NCBI RefSeq assembly: GCF_018417535.1
Contig: NZ_CP070977.1
Coordinates: 2,480,001 to 2,544,000, forward strand
Direction of reading: 5' to 3'
Source: Burkholderia pyrrocinia
Lineage (GTDB): Bacteria; Pseudomonadota; Gammaproteobacteria; Burkholderiales; Burkholderiaceae
DNA length: 64,000 bases
How positions within the stretch are numbered: position 1 is the stretch's first letter; each line of letters opens with the position of its first letter. Below, in pieces: positions 9,124 to 19,132 of the stretch. Position numbers and translations under genes: made by a program. The notes beneath the pieces are model-generated. The model was not told the DNA's origin and did no database searches. It saw nothing but the letters and a program-made list of their open reading frames with translations.

Positions 9124-9990
9124 TCAGCTCGCCGCGAGCGCCTGGCGCAGCGCGGCAAGCACCGGCGCGCCGTCCGGCCGCACGCCGCGCCAGATGAAGA
9201 ACGATTCGGCCGCCTGCTCGACCAGCATCCCGAGCCCGTCGGCCGTGCGCGCGCCGAGCGACGCCGCATGCTGCATGAACACGGTCGGCTGCGCGCCGTA
9301 CATCATGTCGTACGCCAGCGTAGCCGCGCCGAATGCGGCCGCGTCGCACGCCGGCAGCGCGGCGTCGAGGCTGCCGGCCGTCGCATTGACGATCACGTCG
9401 TACGGCTCCGCGCGCACCACGTCGGGGCCGCCGCCCGCGAGCGTGCAACCCGCATCGTGCGCAGCCTGCATGAACTGGCCGACGAGCGCCTCGGCCTTGC
9501 TTGCGGTGCGGTTCACGATCGTGATCGACAGCGGCGCGCGGTCGAGCAGCGGCAGCACGACACCGCGCGCGGCGCCGCCCGCGCCGAGCAGCAGGATGCG
9601 CGCGCCTGCGAGCGACACGCCGAGATTCGTTTCGATGTCGCGCACGAGGCCGACGCCATCGGTGTTGTCGCCGTAGATGCGGCCATCGGCATCGATGCGC
9701 AGCGTGTTCACCGCGCCCGCCGCCGCCGCGCGCGGCGACAGCGTGTCGGCGAGCGCATGGGCTTCCAGCTTGAACGGCACCGTCACGTTCGCGCCGCGAC
9801 CGCCCTCGGCGACGAACGCCCGCACCGCCGCTTCAAAGCCGTCGACCGGCGCGAGCCGGTGCGCGTACTCGATCGCCTCGCCCGTCTGCGCGGCGAACTG
9901 CGCGTGGATGAACGGCGACTTGCTGTGCGCCACCGGGTTGCCGAACACTACGTAGCGGTCGGCGCCGCTCGTCGACGCAACCGCGTTCAT
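9124..9990 (-). CDS. aroE: Shikimate dehydrogenase
   Basis: AroE reduces 3-dehydroshikimate to shikimate with NADPH. The 288-residue protein shows the substrate-site motif [16 protein letters not shown] near residues 17-32, the catalytic lysine in [11 protein letters not shown], the GDNTDGVG motif and the NADP-binding [11 protein letters not shown] followed by VNRTASKAE. The start overlaps the stop of the RNase II-family gene by ATGA (9987-9990). A second shikimate gene, aroQ, lies at 15.7 kb. Confidence 0.95.
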   Translation of the reverse strand: MNAVASTSGADRYVVFGNPVAHSKSPFIHAQFAAQTGEAIEYAHRLAPVDGFEAAVRAFVAEGGRGANVTVPFKLEAHALADTLSPRAAAAGAVNTLRIDADGRIYGDNTDGVGLVRDIETNLGVSLAGARILLLGAGGAARGVVLPLLDRAPLSITIVNRTASKAEALVGQFMQAAHDAGCTLAGGGPDVVRAEPYDVIVNATAGSLDAALPACDAAAFGAATLAYDMMYGAQPTVFMQHAASLGARTADGLGMLVEQAAESFFIWRGVRPDGAPVLAALRQALAAS

Positions 9991-12074
9991 GATGCTTGCC
10001 CCTCTTCGCTGTCGTTGCCGCTCGCGGCTTCGCCGCCGGCACCTGCCGCCGCGCCGTCCGCTTCGGCCAGCGCTTCCGCCTCGGTTTGTGCCGTGGCGTC
10101 TTCCGCGTCGATCAGCGTGTCGTCGCCGCTTTCGGCGTCATCCTCTTCCTCGGCCGCATCGCCGCTCGTCACGGTCGGCGCGTCGAGCACGTTCAGCAAC
10201 CGCACCGACGCCTCGATCGTCAGCTCGTCGAGCGACATCACGTCGAGCAGCACGCGCGTGCCGCGCGCATGCACGCCGAGCCCCGGCACATGCAACAGCA
10301 GCGGGATTTCCTCGAGGCGCACCAGATCGCCCTTCACGATGCTCGCGACGACCTGCTTCTTCTGCTCCTGCGCGAGCCAGCGCAGGCACCAGAAATACTC
10401 CATCCGGCGCTGGTAGTCGGCGTAGGCCGTGTAGGTATCGTCGAAGCCCTGCACGACCGCGTACAGGTCGGCGTCCTTCGGCTTGAACGGCGCGGCGAGC
10501 TTTGCGGTGACGCCATGCTGCACGCACGCGAGCAGTTGCCACTGGTTCACGAGGTCGACGTAGCGGCGCAGCGGCGACGTGCTCCACGCGTACTGCGGCA
10601 CGCCGAGGCCTTCGTGCGGCGCGGCCGTCGTCTGCATCCGCGTGCGCTTCGGGCCCGGTGCGCCGAAGCCGCGCTGCGAGCGGTAGATGCCCGGCACCGT
10701 GTGGTCGTGCAGGAACGCGCCCCAGGTCGAGTTCGCGAGGATCGCGAGCTCGGACACGATCAGGTCGAGCGGCGAACCGCGACGACGCGGCGTGATCGAC
10801 ACGTGCTCGCCGTCGACGTAGAAGTTGTAGTCGGTGTTGCGCTGCACTTCGCGCTTCAGGCCGTAGCCCGCGCGCGCGAGCTGGCGCTTCTCGAACAGCG
10901 CCTGCGCGAGCGGCCACAGCACGGCGATGTCGTCCTTGTGCGGATAGTCGCCGGTGCCGGCCGCGAGCGTCTCTTCGTTGACGAGTTCGTCGAGCGTGTT
11001 GTGACGCAGGTTGTTCTTCACGAACACGAGTTCGGCGCGCGTCTCGTTCGCGACGATGTCCTGCGTTTCGCGGTTGACGATGATGTACAGCGACAGCGCC
11101 GGGCGGTAATCGCCCTCCTTCAGCGTGAACACGTCGACGACGTCGTCCGGCAGCATCGTGATCTTGTCGCCCGGCATGTAGACGGTCGACAGGCGCGCGC
11201 GCGCGATCGCGTCGACCGCGTCGCCGCGCACGATGCCGAGCGCCGGCGCCGCGATGTGCACGCCGATCCGCACGCGGCCGTCGGACAGGTGTTCGACCGA
11301 GAACGCGTCGTCGATTTCGGTCGTGGTGATGTCGTCGATCGAGAACGCCTCGACGTTCGCGCGCGGCAGGTCGTCCGGCAGCGCGCCGACCGTGACGGGC
11401 GGAAAGCCCGTGCCGTGCGGGAAGAATTCCGCGAGGAAGCGCGCCTCGTGCAGCGCACGCGGCGACGCGATGCCGCCGCAGTCGAGCATCAGCCGCGCCG
11501 GCGACACGCCGCGCGCGCCGGCCGCCGCTTCCATCGCCTTGTATTCGATCGCGTTCTTGTCCGGCCGCGTCAGCAGCCCGAGCACCTTGCCCGCGAACGC
11601 TTCCGGCAGCTTGCCGGCCTTCAGTTCCTCTTCATACTGGGCCTGGACGAGCGCCTGCTGGCGCTTGCGCTCGAGCGACGCGAGCGCCATCTTGAGCTGC
11701 TCTTCCGGCGCGCGCTGGTACTGGCCGCGCCCCTTGCGGCGGAAGTAGACCGGCGAGCCGTGCAGCCGCAGCACCAGCGCAGCGCGCTCGACCGGGCCGT
11801 ACGCCGCGCCGAAGTACTCCTCGGCCAGCGCCGTATACGCGAACTCGTCGGCCGGCGCGCACTCCCACAGGAAATCCAGGTCGATCTGCTGCGCGGCCGT
11901 GTCGGCCTCCTGCATCAGTTCGCCCGCGGCCGGCTTGTCGAATTCGATCAGCACGTCTTTCGCGCGCACCTTCGCGCGCCGCCCGCCGGGCAACTCGACC
12001 TGAAATGCGTCGCCCTGGCGCGACAGCACGCTGCCCGCCTTGAAACTGCCCGATTCCTCGAAGAAAACGTTCAC
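9987..12074 (-). CDS. RNase II/R-family exoribonuclease (RNB domain)
   Basis: This 695-residue protein has the RNB catalytic core starting near residue 240 with [15 protein letters not shown] (residues 245-259), whose aspartates bind the catalytic magnesium. RNB enzymes degrade RNA 3' to 5'. The N-terminal 200 residues differ from E. coli RNase II cold-shock domains, and the C-terminus carries a low-complexity acidic/Ala-rich tail from about residue 630, unlike the basic tail of RNase R. It could be called rnb-like; the gene symbol is withheld. Position between yqiA and aroE on the minus strand suggests co-transcription. Confidence 0.88.
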   Translation of the reverse strand: MNVFFEESGSFKAGSVLSRQGDAFQVELPGGRRAKVRAKDVLIEFDKPAAGELMQEADTAAQQIDLDFLWECAPADEFAYTALAEEYFGAAYGPVERAALVLRLHGSPVYFRRKGRGQYQRAPEEQLKMALASLERKRQQALVQAQYEEELKAGKLPEAFAGKVLGLLTRPDKNAIEYKAMEAAAGARGVSPARLMLDCGGIASPRALHEARFLAEFFPHGTGFPPVTVGALPDDLPRANVEAFSIDDITTTEIDDAFSVEHLSDGRVRIGVHIAAPALGIVRGDAVDAIARARLSTVYMPGDKITMLPDDVVDVFTLKEGDYRPALSLYIIVNRETQDIVANETRAELVFVKNNLRHNTLDELVNEETLAAGTGDYPHKDDIAVLWPLAQALFEKRQLARAGYGLKREVQRNTDYNFYVDGEHVSITPRRRGSPLDLIVSELAILANSTWGAFLHDHTVPGIYRSQRGFGAPGPKRTRMQTTAAPHEGLGVPQYAWSTSPLRRYVDLVNQWQLLACVQHGVTAKLAAPFKPKDADLYAVVQGFDDTYTAYADYQRRMEYFWCLRWLAQEQKKQVVASIVKGDLVRLEEIPLLLHVPGLGVHARGTRVLLDVMSLDELTIEASVRLLNVLDAPTVTSGDAAEEEDDAESGDDTLIDAEDATAQTEAEALAEADGAAAGAGGEAASGNDSEEGQAS

Positions 12075-12154
12075 TCAGTACTCTCGTTCAGACTGCCGGG
12101 CGCCGCGTCGGCGGCGCCGCATGATGATGGGAATTCGATCGGCACACGGCCGGT

Positions 12155-12724
12155 TTATCGCGTTTTTCCGTCGCAAAACGCCAGAACGTCGTCGACATAG
12201 TCGGCAAATTCGCTGATCCCGTGATCGCTGCCTTCGATCACGCGCGTTTTCGCACCCGAGTAATGGGCCAGCATCTCGCGGTAGTCGAGCACTTCGTCGC
12301 CGGTCGCCGCGAACAGATAGTAGCGTTCGGCACGCGTAATCGCCGGCACGCGCAGCGCATCGAGCTCGTGCAGGTGACGGCGCTCGACGACGATCGTGCC
12401 GCCGCCGTGCCACAGCGGCTGTTCGCCCAGATGCTGCTCGAGATCGCGCTGCGGCACGATGGCCGGGTTCAGCAGCACGGCCTTCCAGCCGTGCTTTTCG
12501 GCCAGCCACGTGGCGTAATAGCCGCCGAGCGAGCTGCCGATGACGGTCACGTCGCGCGCACCGGCAACCTCGGCTTCCGCGACGGCGATCGCGTCGAGCG
12601 GCGACACGGACAACGACGGGCAACGCCACTCGTCCGTGCGGCCGAGTTCGGCCATGCGCGCGGCGAGCAGCCGCGACTTCTGCGATTCCGGCGACGACCG
12701 GAAACCGTGCAGATACAGGATCAC
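12155..12724 (-). CDS. YqiA/YcfP-type alpha/beta-hydrolase (putative esterase)
   Basis: This 189-residue protein is a small alpha/beta-hydrolase of the UPF0227 type: MILYLHGFRSSP at the N-terminus, nucleophile elbow GSSLGG with Ser65, and a C-terminal SDHGISEF with the catalytic His. It begins at a GTG (12722-12724) that overlaps the mpl stop as GTGA, so translation is coupled. E. coli YqiA has acyl-CoA/short-ester hydrolase activity; the substrate here is unknown. Confidence 0.85.
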   Translation of the reverse strand: MILYLHGFRSSPESQKSRLLAARMAELGRTDEWRCPSLSVSPLDAIAVAEAEVAGARDVTVIGSSLGGYYATWLAEKHGWKAVLLNPAIVPQRDLEQHLGEQPLWHGGGTIVVERRHLHELDALRVPAITRAERYYLFAATGDEVLDYREMLAHYSGAKTRVIEGSDHGISEFADYVDDVLAFCDGKTR

Positions 12725-14106
12725 GTGCGGCTCCCGAGCGCGTCGAGCAGCTTCTGATGCACGCCGCCGAAGCCGCCGTTGCTCATCACGAGCACGTGGT
12801 CGCCCGGGCGCGCGGCCCCGACGACGGCCTTCACCAGCAGGTGCAGATCGTCGAACGCGCGTGCTTTGTCGCCGAGCGGCGCGAGCGCCTCGCCGAGATT
12901 CCAGCCGAGCGCATCGCGCCCCGCCGGTGCACCGTAGCCGAACACGAGATCGGCATCGGCCAGGCTTGCCGGCAATTGCGACTTCATCACACCGAGCTTC
13001 ATCGTGTTCGAGCGCGGCTCGAGCACGGCGAGGATGCGGGCATGCTGACTACCGATGCGCGCACGAAGGCCGGCGATCGTGGTTTCGATCGCGGTCGGAT
13101 GGTGCGCGAAGTCGTCGTAGACGGTCACGCCGTCCACGCTGCCGCGCACTTCCATGCGGCGCTTCACGTTGCGGAACGATGCGAGGGAGGCTGCGGCCTG
13201 CGCGGGCGGCACGCCGACGTGACGCGCGGCGGCGATCGCCGCGAGCGCGTTCATCCGGTTGTGATCGCCCTGTACTTGCCACGCGACTTCGCCGACGCGT
13301 TCCGCGTGCGAATACACGGCGAAGCGCTCGTCGACCGGCACGCCATCCTCGGCCGGCAGTGCCTGCCAGCCGCCATCGACGCCGAACCGCTCGACCTCGC
13401 TCCAGCAGCCGCGCGCCAGCACGCGCTCGAGCGCGTCCGAGCGGCCGTTCGTGACGATCCGGCCGACACCGGGCACGGTGCGCACAAGGTGGTGGAATTG
13501 CGTTTCGATCGCGGCGAGATCCGGGAAGATGTCGGCGTGATCGAATTCAAGGTTGTTCAGCACCGCGGTGCGCGGCCGGTAGTGGACGAACTTCGAGCGC
13601 TTGTCGAAGAACGCCGTATCGTATTCGTCGGCTTCGATCACGAAGAAGCTCGAATCGGTGAGCCGCGCCGACACGCCGAAGTTCAGCGGCACGCCGCCGA
13701 TCAGGAAGCCCGGGTTCAGGCCAGCGTCTTCCAGCAGCCACGCGAGCATCGACGACGTGGTCGTCTTGCCGTGCGTGCCCGCGACCGCGAGCACCCATTT
13801 GCCGGCCAGGACATGCTCGCCGAGCCACTGAGGGCCCGACACGTACGGCAGGCCGCGATCGAGGATCGCCTCCATCAGCGGATTGCCGCGCGTGACGACG
13901 TTGCCGATCACGAACAGGTCCGGTTTCAGGTCGATCTGTTCGGCACCGTAGCCTTCGATCAGCGTGATGCCCTGCGCCTCGAGCTGCGTGCTCATCGGCG
14001 GATAGACGCCCGCGTCGCAACCCGTCACCGTGTGGCCCGCCTCGCGCGCGAGTACGGCGAGACCGCCCATGAAGGTGCCGCAGATGCCAAGAATGTGGAT
14101 GTGCAT
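12721..14106 (-). CDS. mpl: UDP-N-acetylmuramate:L-alanyl-gamma-D-glutamyl-meso-diaminopimelate ligase
   Basis: Mpl reattaches the recycled murein tripeptide to UDP-MurNAc, bypassing MurC-D-E. The 461-residue Mur ligase starts HIHILGICGTFMGGLA, has the P-loop [11 protein letters not shown] near residues 109-119, the central EADEYDTAFFDKRSKF stretch typical of Mpl rather than MurC, and YDDFAHHPTAIE in the C-terminal region. Length (about 450-460) fits. The start is ATG 14104-14106; upstream in-frame sequence lacks a plausible start. The murein-recycling amidase gene ampD occurs 15 kb away at 28.9 kb and MurC at 60.9 kb. Confidence 0.95.
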   Translation of the reverse strand: MHIHILGICGTFMGGLAVLAREAGHTVTGCDAGVYPPMSTQLEAQGITLIEGYGAEQIDLKPDLFVIGNVVTRGNPLMEAILDRGLPYVSGPQWLGEHVLAGKWVLAVAGTHGKTTTSSMLAWLLEDAGLNPGFLIGGVPLNFGVSARLTDSSFFVIEADEYDTAFFDKRSKFVHYRPRTAVLNNLEFDHADIFPDLAAIETQFHHLVRTVPGVGRIVTNGRSDALERVLARGCWSEVERFGVDGGWQALPAEDGVPVDERFAVYSHAERVGEVAWQVQGDHNRMNALAAIAAARHVGVPPAQAAASLASFRNVKRRMEVRGSVDGVTVYDDFAHHPTAIETTIAGLRARIGSQHARILAVLEPRSNTMKLGVMKSQLPASLADADLVFGYGAPAGRDALGWNLGEALAPLGDKARAFDDLHLLVKAVVGAARPGDHVLVMSNGGFGGVHQKLLDALGSRT

Positions 14107-14341
14107 AGATGAATGCTTTCGCGCCGCCGGGTGCCGTCGATTCGGAAAAGATGCGTCTGCGGCGCGCCGGACAGGCCGTGCGACCGGCGCTCGTGGCCGC
14201 GACACAAAGAGCAGTATTGTAACTGACGGCCAGCACTGCCCGGCGGCCCGAACGATGTGCGCGAACGGCGCCGGCACGCCGGGCGGCAGGCCGCCGCAGC
14301 CGCGCTCGGGCGCCGCGGCGATCGAGTATGATTGCCGGATC

Positions 14342-14986
14342 ATGTCTCGCAAACCTCTTGTCGACCCGCGGCGCGTCCGCGAGGAAATCGCCCAGTCCGC
14401 CGCCCGCCTGATCGCGGAGGACGGCATGGACTACGCCAGCGCGAAACGCAAGGCCGCGCGCCAGTTGCTGGGCGATTCGCGCGTTGCCGGCGAATGGCTG
14501 CCGGATAACGACCAGATCGAGGAAGAACTGCGCGAGTACCTCGCGCTGTTCCAGAGCGACACGCAGCCGGACGAACTGCGCCGCCTGCGCGAGATCGCAC
14601 TCGACTGGATGCGCCGGCTCGCCGAGTTCCGTCCGTATGTGACGGGCGCGGTGCTGAACGGCACCGCGAACGCGCATTCGGACATCCATTTGCAGGCATT
14701 TACCGACAACCCGAAGGATGTGGCGATCTACCTGCTGAACCAGAACGTCCAGTACGACGTATCCGAGACGCGGCACTTCGCGGGCCGCAGCGACGTCGAG
14801 ACGCTGAGCTTCCTGTGGCGCCCGCGGCGCGACGTGGACGCGATCGGCATCCACCTCGCGCTCTACGCGAGCGACGACCTGCGCGGCGCGGTCAAGGCCG
14901 ATGCGCGCGGCCGTGTCGCCCGGGCGGATGCCGCCGCGCTGCGCGCACTCGTCGAAGCAGGCAAAGCCCCTTCCGAACCGGAATGA
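14342..14986 (+). CDS. Conserved protein with degenerate nucleotidyltransferase-like motif
   Basis: This 214-residue protein is divergently oriented to mpl. Its N-terminus (1-95) is helical and charged; the middle holds TGAVLNGTANAHSDIHLQAF, which resembles the MNT/pol-beta nucleotidyltransferase signature but with His where the second acidic metal ligand is expected, followed by DNPKDVAIYLLNQNVQYDV. It may be an inactive or altered nucleotidyltransferase. From memory, relatives next to mpl are sometimes labelled as a UDP-N-acetylmuramate-alanine ligase; nothing here supports that. Start ATG 14342-14344. The next gene follows after 7 bp, so the two are likely co-transcribed. Confidence 0.75.
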   Translation: MSRKPLVDPRRVREEIAQSAARLIAEDGMDYASAKRKAARQLLGDSRVAGEWLPDNDQIEEELREYLALFQSDTQPDELRRLREIALDWMRRLAEFRPYVTGAVLNGTANAHSDIHLQAFTDNPKDVAIYLLNQNVQYDVSETRHFAGRSDVETLSFLWRPRRDVDAIGIHLALYASDDLRGAVKADARGRVARADAAALRALVEAGKAPSEPE

Positions 14987-14993
14987 TTCAACG

Positions 14994-15545
14994 ATGATGA
15001 TGAAACGCATGTTGGCGCTCGCGGTGATCGCGGCCGCCGCCGTTGCCGGCGGGATCGCCGCCGGCCATTGGTTCCGCGGCGCAGCCGATGATGGAGTCGC
15101 CGTCGCCGCGCCCGCCTCGAAGGGCAACCCGGTCGACCAGTTGTGGGCGTCGTCGCTGACAGGGATCGACGGCAAGCCGGCCACGCTGGCCGCCTTCAAG
15201 GGCCAGAAGGTCGTCGTCAATTTCTGGGCGTCGTGGTGCGGCCCGTGCGTCGAGGAGATGCCCGAACTCGTCGCGCTGTCGCATCAATACAAACAGAAAG
15301 GCATCCGTTTCATCGGCATCGGCGTCGATTCCGAACAGAACGTGAAGAACTTCCTGCAGAAAGTGAAGGTCGACTATCCGGTTTTCGTCAGCGGTTATGC
15401 GGGCGCCGATCTGGCCCGTAATTTTGGAAATACCGCGGGCGCGTTGCCGTTTACCGTCGTCATCGACGAAACCGGCAAGATTCGCGAGACAAAATTAGGA
15501 CAAATCCAACCGGCCGAACTGAAAAAGACCCTCGACGCGCTGTAA
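14994..15545 (+). CDS. TlpA/ResA-type thiol:disulfide oxidoreductase
   Basis: This 183-residue envelope thioredoxin-like protein has an N-terminal signal/anchor (about residues 3-24) and a redoxin domain with the active site WASWCGPC (Cys82, Cys85) and the cis-Pro region ALPFTVVID. It would act in the periplasm to reduce or isomerise disulfides, for instance in cytochrome c maturation. Three consecutive ATG codons (14994, 14997, 15000) can serve as start; the first is used. The cytochrome c assembly-like membrane protein at 29.8 kb is a possible functional partner, but they are not linked. Confidence 0.88.
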   Translation: MMMKRMLALAVIAAAAVAGGIAAGHWFRGAADDGVAVAAPASKGNPVDQLWASSLTGIDGKPATLAAFKGQKVVVNFWASWCGPCVEEMPELVALSHQYKQKGIRFIGIGVDSEQNVKNFLQKVKVDYPVFVSGYAGADLARNFGNTAGALPFTVVIDETGKIRETKLGQIQPAELKKTLDAL

Positions 15546-15679
15546 CCTGCCCGAACGGCGGCCCGCACGTTGGCGGCGATTTGCCCGTCGATCGCCGCAA
15601 TTTCGCGTGAATTCGCCGATACTTTGCATCCGCACCGGTAATTCTTGCAGATCCGGCGCGCTCGGCCGTTCGGCAAAAC

Positions 15680-15709
15680 TAGACAAATTTCTCTAAATAG
15701 CGCTAAAGT
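15680..15709 (+). promoter_or_regulatory. Possible promoter of aroQ-accB-accC
   Basis: TAGACA (15680-15685) and TAAAGT (15704-15709) are 18 bp apart in an AT-rich stretch directly upstream of aroQ. The -35 matches 5/6 and the -10 4/6. Confidence 0.45.
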
Positions 15710-15739
15710 TCGCGCAATTCCGCAGAAATAGAAGCGACC

Positions 15740-16192
15740 ATGACACGATTGCTGGTGCTGCACGGCCCGAACCTGAACCTTCTCGGCACCCGGGAACCGG
15801 AGGTGTACGGCCACGTCACGCTGGCGCAGATCGATCAGGCGCTTGCCGCGCGCGCCCGGGAAGCCGGCGCCGAACTGTCGTCGTTCCAGAGCAACCATGA
15901 AGGCGCGCTGGTCGACCGCATCCAGGCCGCGCGGGAGGAACAGACCGATTTCATCCTGATCAATCCGGCCGCGTATACGCACACGAGCGTCGCGATCCGG
16001 GACGCGATCGCCGGCGTTGGCATCCCGTTCGTCGAGGTTCACTTGTCGAACGTGCATCGCCGCGAAGCGTTCAGGCACCACTCCTACTTTTCCGACCAGG
16101 CCGAAGGCGTGATCTGCGGGCTCGGCTGGAAAGGTTATCTGTACGCGCTCGAGTACGCGCTCGACAAGCTGCAAGGCACGTCGCGCGGCTGA
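15740..16192 (+). CDS. aroQ: Type II 3-dehydroquinate dehydratase
   Basis: AroQ converts 3-dehydroquinate to 3-dehydroshikimate in the shikimate pathway, upstream of the AroE step found at 9.1 kb. The 150-residue protein has [17 protein letters not shown] near residues 8-24 with the catalytic Tyr23 and loop Arg18, [10 protein letters not shown] near 74-83, and [17 protein letters not shown] with the catalytic His. Length matches the dodecameric type II enzymes (about 145-150). It is followed by accB after 66 bp, a gene order common in proteobacteria. Confidence 0.96.
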   Translation: MTRLLVLHGPNLNLLGTREPEVYGHVTLAQIDQALAARAREAGAELSSFQSNHEGALVDRIQAAREEQTDFILINPAAYTHTSVAIRDAIAGVGIPFVEVHLSNVHRREAFRHHSYFSDQAEGVICGLGWKGYLYALEYALDKLQGTSRG

Positions 16193-16258
16193 TTTCGCGA
16201 TCTAGATTCAGCGCCGGCCCCTAACCGGCGCTTTCACGTATTGAAAGGGGAATTCCCG

Positions 16259-16729
16259 ATGGATCTTCGTAAGCTGAAAACTCTGATCGACCTCGTTTCC
16301 GAATCCGGCATCTCCGAGCTGGAAGTGACGGAAGGCGAAGGCAAGGTGCGCATCGTCAAGAACGCACCGCCGGTCTACGTGCAGCCGACGGCTGGGTATG
16401 CCCCGCAATTCAGCGCGCCCGCCCCGTCGGTCGCGCTGCCGGCCGAAGGTGCCGCTGCGCCGGCAGCCGGCGCCGCAGCACCGGCCGTCCCGCAAGGCCA
16501 CGTCGTGACGTCGCCGATGGTCGGCACGTTCTATCGCGCGCCGTCGCCGGGCGCGGACCCGTTCGTCCAGGTCGGCGACACGGTCAAGGAAGGCCAGACG
16601 ATCTGCATCATCGAAGCGATGAAGCTGCTCAACGAGATCGAGTCGGACAAGGCCGGCGTGATCAAGGAAATCCTCGTCGAGAACGGCCAGGCCGTCGAAT
16701 ACGGCCAGCCGCTTTTCGTGATCGGCTAA
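16259..16729 (+). CDS. accB: Biotin carboxyl carrier protein of acetyl-CoA carboxylase
   Basis: AccB carries the biotin that moves carboxylate between AccC and AccAD. The 156-residue protein has an N-terminal [18 protein letters not shown] helix, a Pro/Ala linker (about 38-80) and a biotinyl domain with EAMKL, the biotinylated residue being Lys122. Start ATG 16259-16261 follows GAAAGGGG; an in-frame TTG at 16241 is disregarded. accC follows after 85 bp. Confidence 0.97.
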   Translation: MDLRKLKTLIDLVSESGISELEVTEGEGKVRIVKNAPPVYVQPTAGYAPQFSAPAPSVALPAEGAAAPAAGAAAPAVPQGHVVTSPMVGTFYRAPSPGADPFVQVGDTVKEGQTICIIEAMKLLNEIESDKAGVIKEILVENGQAVEYGQPLFVIG

Positions 16730-16814
16730 GTCCGCTGCGCGGCTAAGCCAGCCGCGCGCCGCCGATGCTCGCCAGGCGCCGTTCGCGCGCCCCTCGAAGA
16801 GACGAATACTCGCT

Positions 16815-18182
16815 ATGTTTGAAAAAATCCTCATTGCCAACCGCGGTGAAATCGCGCTGCGCATCCAGCGCGCGTGCCGTGAGCTCGGCGTCAAGACGGT
16901 GGTCGTCTACTCGGAAGCCGACAAGGAAGCCAAGTACGTGCGCCTCGCGGACGAAGCCGTCTGTATCGGCCCGGCCCCGTCGAACCTGAGCTACCTGAAC
17001 ATGCCGGCGCTGATCAGCGCCGCGGAAGTCACCGATGCCGAGGCGATCCACCCCGGCTACGGCTTCCTGTCGGAGAACGCCGATTTCGCGGAACGCGTCG
17101 AGCAGTCGGGCTTCACGTTCATCGGCCCGCGCCCGGAAACGATCCGCATGATGGGTGACAAGGTCACCGCCAAGCAGACGATGATCAAGACCGGCGTGCC
17201 GTGCGTGCCGGGCTCGGAAGGCGCGTTGCCGGACGATCCGAAGGAGATCGTCAAGATTGCGCGCGCGATCGGCTATCCGGTCATCATCAAGGCGGCCGGC
17301 GGCGGTGGCGGGCGCGGGATGCGCGTCGTGCACACCGAGGCTGCGCTCGTCAACGCGGTCAACATGACCCGCGAGGAAGCCGGCCGTGCGTTCGGCAACC
17401 CGCAGGTGTACATGGAGAAGTTCCTCGAGAACCCGCGCCACATCGAGATCCAGGTGCTGTCCGACGCGTTCAAGAACGCGATCTGGCTCGGCGAGCGCGA
17501 CTGCTCGATGCAGCGCCGCCACCAGAAGGTGATCGAGGAAGCGCCGGCACCCGGCATTCCGCGCCGCCTGATCGACCGCATCGGCGACCGCTGCGCGGAC
17601 GCCTGCAAGAAGATGGGCTACCTCGGCGCGGGCACGTTCGAATTCCTGTACGAAAACGGCGAGTTCTACTTCATCGAAATGAACACGCGCGTGCAGGTCG
17701 AGCACCCGGTATCGGAGCTGATCACGGGCGTCGATATCGTGCAGGAACAGATCCGCATCGCGGCCGGCGAGAAGCTCGCGCTGCGCCAGCGCGACATCCA
17801 GTTCCGCGGGCATGCGATCGAATGCCGGATCAACGCCGAAGATCCGTTCAAGTTCACGCCGTCGCCGGGCCGGATCACGTCGTGGCATACGCCGGGCGGC
17901 CCCGGCGTGCGCGTCGACTCGCACGCCTACAATGGCTATTTCGTGCCGCCGAACTATGATTCGATGATCGGCAAGCTGATCACCTACGGCGCGACCCGCG
18001 AGCAGGCGATCAGCCGGATGCGCATCGCGCTGTCGGAAATGGTCGTCGAAGGCATCCAGACCAACATCCCGCTGCACCGCGAGCTGATGATCGACTCGAA
18101 GTTCGTCGAAGGCGGCACCAGCATCCACTACCTCGAAAACCGGCTCGCGCAGAAGCAGCAGGTCGCACCGGAAGAAGCGTAA
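16815..18182 (+). CDS. accC: Biotin carboxylase subunit of acetyl-CoA carboxylase
   Basis: AccC carboxylates biotin on AccB using ATP and bicarbonate. The 455-residue ATP-grasp protein begins [20 protein letters not shown], contains the glycine-rich ATP loop [11 protein letters not shown] near 160-170, the HIEIQVL strand, [15 protein letters not shown] and the catalytic [12 protein letters not shown]. Length matches E. coli AccC (449). It is in the aroQ-accB-accC-prmA run, with prmA starting 2 bp after the stop. Confidence 0.97.
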   Translation: MFEKILIANRGEIALRIQRACRELGVKTVVVYSEADKEAKYVRLADEAVCIGPAPSNLSYLNMPALISAAEVTDAEAIHPGYGFLSENADFAERVEQSGFTFIGPRPETIRMMGDKVTAKQTMIKTGVPCVPGSEGALPDDPKEIVKIARAIGYPVIIKAAGGGGGRGMRVVHTEAALVNAVNMTREEAGRAFGNPQVYMEKFLENPRHIEIQVLSDAFKNAIWLGERDCSMQRRHQKVIEEAPAPGIPRRLIDRIGDRCADACKKMGYLGAGTFEFLYENGEFYFIEMNTRVQVEHPVSELITGVDIVQEQIRIAAGEKLALRQRDIQFRGHAIECRINAEDPFKFTPSPGRITSWHTPGGPGVRVDSHAYNGYFVPPNYDSMIGKLITYGATREQAISRMRIALSEMVVEGIQTNIPLHRELMIDSKFVEGGTSIHYLENRLAQKQQVAPEEA

Positions 18183-18184
18183 GC

Positions 18185-19087
18185 ATGAGCTATCGCGAAC
18201 TCGTCGTCGAACTGGCCCGCGAGCATGCGGAGGCACTGTCCGACGCGCTGCTCGACCTCGGCGCGCTGTCGGTGTCCGTCGAGGACGCCGACGCCGACAC
18301 GCCCGACGAACAGCCGCTCTTCGGCGAGCCCGGCCTCGTGCCCGATCGCACCGCGTGGCAGCACTCGCGCGTGGTCGCGCTGCTGTCGCCCGACCATGAG
18401 CCGGCCGTGCTGCTCGCGGCCGCCGCGAACGAGATCGGCCTCGCCGGGACGCCGACGTTCGACGTCCGCGAAGTCGAGGAACAGGACTGGGTGCGGCTCA
18501 CGCAATCGCAGTTCGAGCCGATCCCGATCGGCGAGCGGATCTGGGTCGTGCCGTCGTGGCACGACGCGCCCGATCCCGACGCGCTCGTCCTCGAACTCGA
18601 CCCCGGCCTCGCGTTCGGCACCGGCAGCCACCCGACCACGCGCCTTTGCATGGAATGGCTCGAACAGTCGGTGAAGCCCGGCCAGTCGGTGCTCGACTAC
18701 GGCTGCGGCTCCGGCATTCTCGCGATCCTCGCGAAGAAATGCGGGGCGAACCCCGTCATCGGCATCGACATCGATCCGCAAGCGGTCGAATCGGCACGGC
18801 AGAACAGCGAACGCAACCGTGCGGAAGTCACGTACGGGCTGCCCGATGCATGCCCGGACGGCGAATTCGACATCGTGGTCGCGAACATCCTGTCGAACCC
18901 GCTGAAGCTGATGGCATCGATGCTGGCGTCGAAGGTCAAACCGGGCGGGCGCATCGCGCTGTCGGGCGTGCTCGCGCGCCAGGCGGACGAAGTCGCGGCC
19001 GTCTATGCGCGCTACATCGACATCTCGATCTGGCGCGAACACGAAGGTTGGGTATGCCTCGCCGGAACCCGGCGGGAAAGCCATTAG
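18185..19087 (+). CDS. prmA: Ribosomal protein L11 methyltransferase
   Basis: PrmA trimethylates ribosomal protein L11 with S-adenosylmethionine. The 300-residue protein has an N-terminal substrate-recognition domain (about 1-110) and a class I methyltransferase domain with [15 protein letters not shown], the SAM motif [13 protein letters not shown] near 165 and VANILSNPL. It starts 2 bp after accC, so the two are co-transcribed. Confidence 0.95.
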   Translation: MSYRELVVELAREHAEALSDALLDLGALSVSVEDADADTPDEQPLFGEPGLVPDRTAWQHSRVVALLSPDHEPAVLLAAAANEIGLAGTPTFDVREVEEQDWVRLTQSQFEPIPIGERIWVVPSWHDAPDPDALVLELDPGLAFGTGSHPTTRLCMEWLEQSVKPGQSVLDYGCGSGILAILAKKCGANPVIGIDIDPQAVESARQNSERNRAEVTYGLPDACPDGEFDIVVANILSNPLKLMASMLASKVKPGGRIALSGVLARQADEVAAVYARYIDISIWREHEGWVCLAGTRRESH

Positions 19088-19132
19088 AATAGCGCTGTCC
19101 TTCACTCTGGCCAGCAGGCCGCCCGGCTCGAC

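Noticed and set aside
12741..14427. Longer Mpl start at 14427
   Set aside because: The extra residues have no Mur similarity and cross the divergent start region.
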